From Gemmatimonadota bacterium (lineage in GTDB: Bacteria > Gemmatimonadota > Gemmatimonadetes > Gemmatimonadales > GWC2-71-9), in NCBI GenBank assembly GCA_003223395.1, contig QHUZ01000087.1, positions 1-55,739 of the forward strand: a DNA stretch of 55,739 bases. Direction: 5' to 3'. Within the stretch, counting starts at the first letter, position 1; every line of letters starts with the position of its first letter. The position numbers were made by a program, and so were the translations under genes. The notes beneath the pieces were generated by a model. The model did no database searches. It was not told the origin of the DNA and saw only the letters and a list, made by a program, of their open reading frames with translations. This document shows positions 32,371-40,241 of this stretch, piece after piece.

Positions 32371-33995
32371 CAGGCAAACACGATCCAGAGCACGCCGATG
32401 ATCGCCACTAAGAGAACGGAGAGCGCGATCTCGATCCTGCGCTGTTTCGACGTCCCCTCTTTCATCGCCATACCCGGCCCTCCGACGGCAGGCTTCTCGT
32501 ACGTGAGGCCCGCGGTCTTTTCGACGCCCGGCGGCGGCGTCGCCATACTCACGACGAAGAGGACGGCCGTGCAAATCACGAACAGCAGCACCGCGTAGTG
32601 GAGGAAGTTGAACTCCGCGATCCACTCCCAGGGCGAGCCAGCGGCCAACCCCGTCTTATCGGTCCCATTCGCGAACTCGAGGACCAGGCGCAGCACGCCG
32701 AGCACGAGACCGGTGACCAGCGATGCCATCGCCCCTTTCCCATTCAAGCGCTTGAAGAAGATGCCCAGCAGGAAACAGGCAGCGATCGGCGGCGCGATGT
32801 AGGCCTGAACGCTCTGCAGGTAGATGTAGACCTGCGACGAGATGTACTTCATGAACGGAATCCATGCCAAGCCCAGCACCACCATGATCCCGGCAGAAAT
32901 GCGGCCCACCTTCACGAGCTGCTGCTCGCTCGCGGCCGGACGCATTTTCTTGTAGACGTCCCACGTCAACAGGGTCGAGCAAGCGTTGAAGGCCGACGCG
33001 AGCGAGCTCATTAGCGCCGCCAGCATCCCGGCGAGCACGAGGCCTTTGAGCCCATCAGGCAGCAGCCGCGTCACCAGCGAGGGATAGGCCGAATCACCCT
33101 TGATGTCTGAGAACAACGCCGCGGCGACGACACCGGGTAAGACGAAGATGAAAACGGGCAAAATCTTCAGGTAGCCGGCGAAGATCGTTCCGGTGCGCGC
33201 TTGCGGAATGTTTTTGGCGGCCAACACGCGTTGCACGATGTGCTGATCGGTACACCAGTACCAGATTCCCAATATCGGAGCGCCGAAGATGATTCCGGTC
33301 CACGGAAAATTCGGATCGCTGGCGGGCTTCCACATCGAGAAGAATCCGACCGGCACTTTCGCTTTCAGCGCCGCGATCCCGCCCACGTGCTGCAATCCGA
33401 TGATCATGAGCGTCGCCGAGCCAAGGATCAGGACAATCGCCTGCAACACCTCAGTGTAGACCACGGCACGCAGGCCGCCGAAGATCGTATAGAGCCCAGT
33501 GACGACGATGAGCACGACGGCCGCTGTGAAGAAATCCCACCCCGTGACCGCGCGAATCACCACGCCACCCGCGTAGAGCGTCACACTGATTTTCGTGAGG
33601 ACGTAGCCGATCACGGACACCCAGGTGAAGTAGGTCCGCGCCGCCGAGTTGTACCGTTTTTCGAGGAATTCGGGCATCGTGTAGACGCCGCTCTTCAAGT
33701 AGTAGGGCACGAAGAGCCAACCGAGCAGCAGCAGGATCAGGCAGGCGAGCCACTCGAAGTGGCCCACCGCGAGTCCGGTGGTCGAGCCCGACCCCGCCAG
33801 ACCGACCAGGTGTTCGCTGCCGATGTTGGAGGCGAAGAGGCTGGCGCCGACCGCGAACCACCCCACGTCGCGCGCTGCGAGGAAGTAGTCGGAGCTCACC
33901 TGCTTCTCGCGCCGCGCCGCCCAGTAGCCGATGCCGGCCAGGATCAGGAAATAGCCGACGATGAACACCAGGTCGAAGGCATGCAGATTGCTCAT
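32370..33995 (-). CDS. Sodium:solute symporter (SSS, SGLT-like)
   Basis: The 541-residue protein has about 14 helices with SSDYFLAARDVGW, FASNIGSEHLVGLAGSG (sodium and substrate site), WYWCTDQHIVQRVLAAK and SSLASAFNACSTL. These match sugar-transporting SSS carriers. Placed directly after trehalase, it probably imports glucose released outside. ATG at 33995 overlaps the stop of the upstream glycosidase (ATGA). Confidence 0.92.
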   Translation of the reverse strand: MSNLHAFDLVFIVGYFLILAGIGYWAARREKQVSSDYFLAARDVGWFAVGASLFASNIGSEHLVGLAGSGSTTGLAVGHFEWLACLILLLLGWLFVPYYLKSGVYTMPEFLEKRYNSAARTYFTWVSVIGYVLTKISVTLYAGGVVIRAVTGWDFFTAAVVLIVVTGLYTIFGGLRAVVYTEVLQAIVLILGSATLMIIGLQHVGGIAALKAKVPVGFFSMWKPASDPNFPWTGIIFGAPILGIWYWCTDQHIVQRVLAAKNIPQARTGTIFAGYLKILPVFIFVLPGVVAAALFSDIKGDSAYPSLVTRLLPDGLKGLVLAGMLAALMSSLASAFNACSTLLTWDVYKKMRPAASEQQLVKVGRISAGIMVVLGLAWIPFMKYISSQVYIYLQSVQAYIAPPIAACFLLGIFFKRLNGKGAMASLVTGLVLGVLRLVLEFANGTDKTGLAAGSPWEWIAEFNFLHYAVLLFVICTAVLFVVSMATPPPGVEKTAGLTYEKPAVGGPGMAMKEGTSKQRRIEIALSVLLVAIIGVLWIVFA

Positions 33996-36166
33996 GGAGT
34001 GGACCTTGAGGAGTGGAGGAGATATTGAACCGCGATTTCGGTCAGCGACCACAACTGCACGTCGGAGCTCGAGCCATAGCGAACTGGCCGCAAGACCCCT
34101 CCTTCAAACTTGTAGCTCCACAGCTCGGCGTACTGCAGGCCGGAGCGCGCCACCGCGCTCCGTACCGAATCGATCGCGCCCGGGCGATTGCGCCCTCCCT
34201 GCGCCAGCGCGGCGAGCAGCACGCTTACTTCTCGACCCCACACGACGCGCGGCGAGTGGTAGAGATCGCGCTCGAACATCTCCCAGACGGCGGGAGCGGC
34301 GTACGCGTCGTTGGCTACGGCCAATCCCAGACCATCGATGAAGAGACCCACCGGGTACGGCAACAGAAACGGCCGCAGCAGCTCACTCTCGCGAGCGTCG
34401 TCCTGCCGCTCGAGCAGCAGCCACATCGCTGGGTCCGTGCTCATCACCGGAATCGGCTGGCCGGCGCTGTCGAGCGAGACGGCGGGAAAGCGCAGCGTGT
34501 CGCTCGGGAATCCGGAGCGCGTCACCACCGCTTCCCAATGCGCCCGCTCGGCGGCGGGCAGCGAGGCCAGCTTGGCACCCACGCGCGCTTCGACGTCGGC
34601 GGGCGCCAGCGCGACCATGAAATGGCGCGCGGTCCCGCGCCAGGTCTCCGCGGCCCGCGCGATCTCGGCCGTGTTCTCGATGCCTGGCTGGCCCATCGCC
34701 CGCAACGCGCTGTCGACCGCCCCGATCGCCCGCAGCGCCTGCGGCACCCACACCACGTTGACATCGAACGCGAAGCATCCGCCGGCGTAACCGACCCGGC
34801 TGTCGCGCCAGCTGCCCGGATGACAGTAGCCGTCCGGGTCGTGCTTGAAGCTGACGAGGTTCGTCGCCACCGGATCGCGCGCGTACGGAGCGGCGCGCTC
34901 CGCGACATACGCGAGATTCTTGCGCAGCGCGGCGCCCCAGCGCTGCACGAATGCGCGCTTGCGCGCATTGGGGACGGCGCCGTTGGCGAAGTAGTGCCCC
35001 GCGACCACCGGCAGCTGGAAGTCGTCGTCCACCATCCAGTAGTTCTCGCGCGTCGCCTGCAGGTTGCGCAGCAGCGTGCTGTCACCGGTCCTCAAGAACT
35101 CGGCGGCGTTCTCGCGGATCGCCTGACCGCCGAGCGCTTCTTCGTGACTCACTTCGCCGTCGGGGGCGAGCTTGGCCAGCGCCGCGCCCATGACGAATTC
35201 GGGCATCGTATCCGCCCACACCGGCTCCATGAGCAGCGCTGTCAGCAGCATGTCGCGGCCGAAGTAGGTCGCGTACGTCGGCAACGCCGCTATCAGCTTC
35301 TGCCTGGAGCTGAGCAGCTCGAAGCCGGAGATCTCGCGCTCCAAACGCGGGGACTTGGCGGAATCGGCGAAGCGGCGGAATGCGGTGCTGAAGATCTGAT
35401 TGCGGCGGAGCGGATCCAGCGCCCGGCCATCGGTCGCGATCTCGACGCTGACCGTGACGGGTCGCGTCCCGAGCGCGCGAATCGTCAAGACACCGCCGCG
35501 AAGCGTGGCGAGAGTGGTGCGCGCGTCGCCGCGCAGCGTCAGCCAGAGATGGTTCCTGCCATCGAGGCTGGGCTGCGATGCGCGCAGCGTCCAGTCCCGG
35601 GGAGTGCTCGTCAGTCGCACACTCGGCGTGAGCCGTTCGGTGTACGGCGCGCCCATGCGCTTGGCGAACTCCGCCATCTCCGGCACCACGAACGTCGGCG
35701 CGTCGATCGAATCGCGGACGCGGCCCGCATAGCCAAAGTCGCGCTCGATGCGCATCGAGCCCAGCAGGATTTGGCCGATCCGGATTGACCGCCCGCCCTG
35801 CACCGTCAGTGAGTACCGTAACCAGCGCCGACCGCCGCGACCGCCGGTCGCACCTACCGTCGCGCCCCCTTGGTCGAATGCGACCGCCGCGACCGCCGCA
35901 TTTGTTTCTTGACCGCCCCGACCGCCGCCTTCTCGTGCCGTAAACCCAATGCTCTCATTCAGCGCATCCGCCCATACGTGCACGACGCGGCCCGTTTTCC
36001 CTTCGATGTAGATCTCGACGGAATTGCCGCGCGCATCGCGGTACAGGCGGGCCGTGTAGCCCTCGTAGGCTGCGGGGTCATCGAGGCCGGGGGTGGGAAA
36101 CTGTAGGACGGGGGGCGTTTCCCGTGGGGATGCAGTCTGAAGCGCGAGCAGGATTGCCAGCAGCAT
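33992..36166 (-). CDS. Secreted (alpha/alpha)6-barrel glycosidase-like protein
   Basis: The 724 residues begin with a short signal peptide (MLLAILLALQTAS), then a beta-rich domain to about 260, then a helical toroid with TYATYFGRDMLLTALLM, NYWMVDDDFQLPV and SFKHDPDGYCHPGSW. The fold and GRD motif recall amylo-glucosidase and GH63-like enzymes, but I cannot name the family. Residues about 85-115 are coded by GACCGCC-type simple repeats. Coupling to the symporter and treA suggests periplasmic release of glucose. Confidence 0.72.
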   Translation of the reverse strand: MLLAILLALQTASPRETPPVLQFPTPGLDDPAAYEGYTARLYRDARGNSVEIYIEGKTGRVVHVWADALNESIGFTAREGGGRGGQETNAAVAAVAFDQGGATVGATGGRGGRRWLRYSLTVQGGRSIRIGQILLGSMRIERDFGYAGRVRDSIDAPTFVVPEMAEFAKRMGAPYTERLTPSVRLTSTPRDWTLRASQPSLDGRNHLWLTLRGDARTTLATLRGGVLTIRALGTRPVTVSVEIATDGRALDPLRRNQIFSTAFRRFADSAKSPRLEREISGFELLSSRQKLIAALPTYATYFGRDMLLTALLMEPVWADTMPEFVMGAALAKLAPDGEVSHEEALGGQAIRENAAEFLRTGDSTLLRNLQATRENYWMVDDDFQLPVVAGHYFANGAVPNARKRAFVQRWGAALRKNLAYVAERAAPYARDPVATNLVSFKHDPDGYCHPGSWRDSRVGYAGGCFAFDVNVVWVPQALRAIGAVDSALRAMGQPGIENTAEIARAAETWRGTARHFMVALAPADVEARVGAKLASLPAAERAHWEAVVTRSGFPSDTLRFPAVSLDSAGQPIPVMSTDPAMWLLLERQDDARESELLRPFLLPYPVGLFIDGLGLAVANDAYAAPAVWEMFERDLYHSPRVVWGREVSVLLAALAQGGRNRPGAIDSVRSAVARSGLQYAELWSYKFEGGVLRPVRYGSSSDVQLWSLTEIAVQYLLHSSRSTP

Positions 36167-36170
36167 GGGC

Positions 36171-36430
36171 CTAGATACTCCCGCCTCCGCTAAGACCTGG
36201 CAAGACCTGCTTGATCAGCGAGTTGTTGCGGACCTGGCGCCAGATCGTGACTCGCCGCAGATCCTGTCCGAGACCGTCTGACGGCTGATGCTCCCCACCA
36301 GCTTCACTGTTGTGACGCCAGGCAGCCGGCGCACAGCGGCAAGGACCGCAGTCGGGTTCGTTGTAACGACCGTGATTTCACCGCGACCCTCGGCGTCCAG
36401 CCACTCGAATCCGCCCCCGCGGGGGAGCAG
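36171..36430 (-). pseudogene. Frameshifted C-terminal gene remnant upstream of the glycosidase
   Basis: One minus frame reads GEITVVTTNPTAVLAAV then LPGVTTVKLVGSISRQT. After a one-base slip near 36260 the next frame continues LGQDLRRVTIWRQVRN, NSLIKQVLPG and stops at 36171, four bases before the glycosidase ATG. It therefore looks like the 3' end of a former upstream operon member. Family not recognised. Confidence 0.45.
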
Positions 36431-36622
36431 TGCATTCCGAGCCTGGCGCAGACGCGGCGCAGCGAAGAACTGCGTGCGATTCTCAGCGCCCTGGGACAAG
36501 TCGGCGGCAATCGCGAACGTGCCGCCAAGCTGCTGCGGATCAGCCCGGCGACTCTCTACCGCAAACTCGGCGAGGGGAGCCGGCGCAACAGACAGCCTGA
36601 GACTCGCAACAATGAGAGTTTG
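36422..36622 (+). pseudogene. Fis-type HTH fragment from a sigma-54 activator
   Basis: The plus frame ends with RSEELRAILSALGQVGG, NRERAAKLLRISPATLYRKL and a stop at 36620-36622. This is the C-terminal HTH_8 domain of NtrC-type regulators. No receiver or AAA+ domain precedes it, so it is a fragment abutting the minus-strand remnant. Confidence 0.65.
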
Positions 36623-36714
36623 TAAACCGTTCTGCGCCTCGCATTCTTCACCTGCGCCGCGGCGTCGCACGCCGACCACGCTTTTCCGCCTGAGTTGCAC
36701 TCCGGTCCTGGAGC

Positions 36715-37130
36715 TTGACCGAACCAGTGGCCTCGCCGAAGCAAGAACCCGAGCTCTTGATGAACGCGGCGTTGCCGTTCGCCGAGCAGATGCTACGGCA
36801 GCAGGGCGAGTTCTATCCATACGGCGGCCTCCTGAGTATAGACGGGTCGATCGTGCATGTTGGAGCGCAGCACTCAACTACAGACCATCCGCGCTCGCCA
36901 GCCGTGGGCTGCGAACGCACGTGAAGCGGCAGGAGGCGAAAGCGGCGGCGATCGTCTTCGATGTGCGGGTCACGCCGCCTGGAACCGGGCACACGAGCGA
37001 TGCGATCGAGGTCCTCGTGCAGCACCGGGATTCCTACTGCGCGGAGGTGTTCTTCCCATCGATTGAAGAACGGACAACTCTCTCTCGGCAGGTCTTCGCG
37101 CAGAGCTGCGGGGCGCAGATTCTCGGTTGA
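36715..37130 (+). pseudogene. Frameshifted gene of unknown family
   Basis: The first part reads ELLMNAALPFAEQMLRQQ, GEFYPYGGLLSIDGSIVHVG in one frame. The protein resumes as GLRTHVKRQEAKAAAIVFDV, RVTPPGTGHTSDAIEVLVQH, RDSYCAEVFFPS in the frame one base back. One missing base near 36870-36890 explains it. I recall similar small proteins in many soil bacteria but cannot name a function. Confidence 0.6.
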
Positions 37131-37321
37131 GGAAACGTCGCACGCTTGAGAGTGGGGACATCGTCGGTCATTACAGATTTGAGAGCCCTATCACCGCTGT
37201 CCATTACAGCAATTCCGATTCACTCAGTGGCGCAATGACTTAACGGATCGCGAATAACTGCATGCCTTGGCGCGGTTCTTTCATCAGTCGGGCGGCGTCC
37301 TCTCTCGGAGCTCGCTCCGCC
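37131..37321 (+). promoter_or_regulatory. Upstream region of the YD/RHS locus with a direct repeat
   Basis: CATTACAG occurs twice, at 37169-37176 and 37202-37209, 33 bases apart or about three helical turns, which fits a dimeric regulator. No strong -35/-10 pair was found. The area is less GC-rich than its surroundings. Confidence 0.3.
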
Positions 37322-40096
37322 ATGCGCCGTGCTATCGCAGCGATGATCATGGCTGGCACCTGCCTCGTCAGCACGTCTCTCCACAGCCAAACCGGCTCCT
37401 CTCGAGTCACCGTGCCGTCGCCTACTGTAGCATCGCTCGGGAGATATGGGGACATACCAGTGAGTTTCTACACTGGCGTGCCCGACATCAGCATTCCGCT
37501 TTTCACGGTGAAAGGACGAACGCTCGAGCTGCCGATCACGCTGCGCTATCACGCGTCCGGGATTCGCGTCGAGGACATCGCGAGCTGGGTCGGTCTCGGC
37601 TGGAGCCTCGACGCGGGCGGCGTGATCACGCGGACGGTGCGCGGCAAGGTCGACGAGAAGTTCAACGGCTACTACAACACCGGCAGCGCCTGGTACGACA
37701 ACAATAATTGGCCGTCCCCGAACACCTACACGATCCTCCAGTCGATTCACGATGGCTCGGTAGACGGCGATCCAGACCAGTTCTTTTTCTCGTTTGCGGG
37801 ACGTTCCGGGCAGTTCGTAATGGGGCCGATTGACCAGGCCGGAACGATCGAGGTGCGAACAATCCCGGCCCAGAAGCTCCGCATCATCCCTACGATCCTA
37901 AGTACCGGCATCCAGTCGTTCGAAGTAACAACAGAGGATGGTACCAAGTACACCTTTTCTAGCGCGGAACAACATTGGGATTACACGTTCGGCAACGTCA
38001 ACAACAACGGCGAGCAGTACGCCTCAAGCTGGTATTTGACGCAGATTCGGGCCGTGAGCGGCGACGCGATCACGCTCTCCTACACGCCATACGCCGCGCG
38101 TCACCGTCTCGGTTGGTACCATGAGCTCTTCTCGGAGCAATACGGTACTCCCAACTGTCCGCCCAATAGTTTCGATTACATCACGGAGTATCAGATCGAC
38201 CCGGCCATGCGCCTGGCTTCGATCACTTCCGCTCAGCACACCGTCCAGTTCGTCGTCGATCCCACGCTGCGAGCGGATGCCCTGAACCCCAACTCCAATG
38301 CACCGCAGGAGTCCAGACTAGATCACATCACCGTGCTCACGCCGACGGGAACGGTACTCAAGACCTTCCAGTTCTCGCATGACTACTTCCCCGGCAACCG
38401 GCTGCGGTTGCTCAGCGTGGCGGAAAAGGACCCGAGTGGTGCCTCGTTGCCGCCGTACGCGTTTACGTATGACGGTCAGACGCTTCCTCCGCGCGACTCT
38501 TATGCCCAGGATCATTGGGGCTACTACAACGGCAAGACCAGCAACACCAGCTACATCCCGACACTCACACACACCGCTTGCTTGTCCACCTGCATTTCAA
38601 CCGCATACCCCGGCGCCGATCGGAGTCCCGACGCGAATTTCATGAAAGCGGGAGTGCTCACGAGAATCACCTACCCGACGGGCGGCTACAACGAGTTTGT
38701 CTACGAGGGCAATGATTACGGTCGCTCTGCCTTCGGGGGCGCCGTATACGACGAATTCAGTCGCTCCGCAAACACCTTCAGCGCGCCGTATGAGGGCCTG
38801 CATAGCACGACATTCACGGTCGTGGGGAACCCTAACACCACCGTAGCCGTGCACGTGACTATCTCAATGTTCGTGCACACCGGCTTCTCGGACTGCGCAA
38901 ACGGCGATCCCCTCTATCCCTGTCCCTGGGGCGAGATGGTCAACAATGGCAAATGGTATCCCAGTGGGGTCGAGGGAAACTCGCCACAGTACGTTGGCAT
39001 GACGGCGTACAACAAATCTGTAGACCTCGCGCTTCCTCCGGGCACCTATACCCTCCAGACCTCGGCGGCCGGGAAGAACGTGGACATCTCCATCGTGGCG
39101 GAGTGGAAAGAACTCGTTCTTGTCACAAAGAAACCGGCCGGTGGGTTACGCATCGCGGAGCTGCGGACAGCCGATGCGATGGGGAACATCTCGATCACAA
39201 AGTACCAATACACGCTCCAGAGCGACCCCAACACATCCAGCGGCGTCGTCGGCCTTGAGCCGCGGTACGATTTCGAATACAGCGGCCCATGTCACTTCTA
39301 CTCACGCTCGTCCACGTCGAAATACCCCTTGGGGGCCGGTTCCATCGGCGCCGTTGTCTACCGCGAGGTGAACGTCGTGCACGGCGCGAACGGCGAATTC
39401 GGCAACACGCGGCACGGGTATCGGACGATCGCCGAATGGCTGGATGGCATGAATCCGTCGGTGTGGCCGTTCGCGCAGCGCACCAGCTATGAGTGGGAGC
39501 GTGGGCAACAGGCGTTCGCGGCCGACTACGACGCACAGGGGCGGCCGCAGCGTCAGACGAATACCTATTACACGATCGACGCCCTCGGCCCCGTCGCTCC
39601 GCGGCGATTCCGTGCTATGTCGATCTACACGTACTGGAATGGCGGCCTCGTAGGCTTCTACGGCAATGCTTACGAAGTGGTCGCGGGTTGGATCTACCAG
39701 TCGGGCGACACAGTCACCCGATACGACACGACGGGCACGAATTCCTTCAAGACTGGGGCCACGTACATCTACGCGAACCCGAGTCATCTGCAACTGACCG
39801 AAGTCGACGAGACGAACTCCGACGGCACGCAGCGAGTCACGCGCATGAAGTATCCAGGTGACTACGTGATCGGCACGCCGTCGGGGCCCGAGGCCGCAGC
39901 GTTGGCAGCGATGCAAAATGTCTCGCCGAGTGGCGCGCACATGCCGGGCGTCGTGATCGAACGCTCCGTCAGTGTCAAGAGCGGGGCCAGCGATCGTGTG
40001 GTACAGGCCGAGATCACCACGTTCAAGGAATTCGCGACCGGGCAGTTCCTCCCCTACAAGCGCTACGTACTCAATAGCCCGAGCCCATTGCCATGA
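37322..40096 (+). CDS. Secreted YD/RHS-system N-terminal partner
   Basis: From ATG 37322 the 924-residue protein has a Sec signal (MRRAIAAMIMAGTCLVSTSL) and starts GDIPVSFYTGVPDISIPLFT, then ITLRYHASGIRVEDIASWVG and WSLDAGGVITR. This is the N-terminal module that precedes RHS repeats in Bacteroidota-type YD proteins (SpvB/TcaC-like). The body is beta-rich (FTYDGQTLPP, RITYPTGGYNEFVYEGND). It ends FATGQFLPYKRYVLNSP-SPLP. An in-frame ATG at 37262 would put 20 extra residues before the signal and is less likely. It probably works with the next gene as a split RHS shell. Confidence 0.8.
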   Translation: MRRAIAAMIMAGTCLVSTSLHSQTGSSRVTVPSPTVASLGRYGDIPVSFYTGVPDISIPLFTVKGRTLELPITLRYHASGIRVEDIASWVGLGWSLDAGGVITRTVRGKVDEKFNGYYNTGSAWYDNNNWPSPNTYTILQSIHDGSVDGDPDQFFFSFAGRSGQFVMGPIDQAGTIEVRTIPAQKLRIIPTILSTGIQSFEVTTEDGTKYTFSSAEQHWDYTFGNVNNNGEQYASSWYLTQIRAVSGDAITLSYTPYAARHRLGWYHELFSEQYGTPNCPPNSFDYITEYQIDPAMRLASITSAQHTVQFVVDPTLRADALNPNSNAPQESRLDHITVLTPTGTVLKTFQFSHDYFPGNRLRLLSVAEKDPSGASLPPYAFTYDGQTLPPRDSYAQDHWGYYNGKTSNTSYIPTLTHTACLSTCISTAYPGADRSPDANFMKAGVLTRITYPTGGYNEFVYEGNDYGRSAFGGAVYDEFSRSANTFSAPYEGLHSTTFTVVGNPNTTVAVHVTISMFVHTGFSDCANGDPLYPCPWGEMVNNGKWYPSGVEGNSPQYVGMTAYNKSVDLALPPGTYTLQTSAAGKNVDISIVAEWKELVLVTKKPAGGLRIAELRTADAMGNISITKYQYTLQSDPNTSSGVVGLEPRYDFEYSGPCHFYSRSSTSKYPLGAGSIGAVVYREVNVVHGANGEFGNTRHGYRTIAEWLDGMNPSVWPFAQRTSYEWERGQQAFAADYDAQGRPQRQTNTYYTIDALGPVAPRRFRAMSIYTYWNGGLVGFYGNAYEVVAGWIYQSGDTVTRYDTTGTNSFKTGATYIYANPSHLQLTEVDETNSDGTQRVTRMKYPGDYVIGTPSGPEAAALAAMQNVSPSGAHMPGVVIERSVSVKSGASDRVVQAEITTFKEFATGQFLPYKRYVLNSPSPLP

Positions 40097-40170
40097 CCAC
40101 TTTCAGGAGAGTCGCTCTCAGCTTCGGAAGCCGCTGGGTGTTTGACGGTGTGGGCTGGGGTCCGTGCACT

Positions 40171-40241
40171 GTCAGTTCGCGACTGGACAGTTTCTCCCGT
40201 ATCAGCACTTTGTGCTGAATAGCCCGAGTCCGATCCCATGA
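40171..40241 (+). pseudogene. Duplicate C-terminus of the preceding gene
   Basis: After the stop at 40096 a second reading gives QFATGQFLPYQHFVLNSPSP then IP and a stop at 40239-40241, overlapping the next ATG. It nearly repeats the previous gene's end (FATGQFLPYKRYVLNSPSP) with many silent changes. It is the tail of an older second copy whose body is gone. Confidence 0.75.

Noticed and set aside
34013-35788. 591-codon plus-strand frame
   Set aside because: It is the mirror of the secreted toroid enzyme; the composition is Arg/His/Gln-rich and no fold is apparent.
36288-37130. 280-codon plus-strand frame as a gene
   Set aside because: Its first two thirds are Arg/Ser-rich noise; only the last part matches the real small protein, which needs a frame change.
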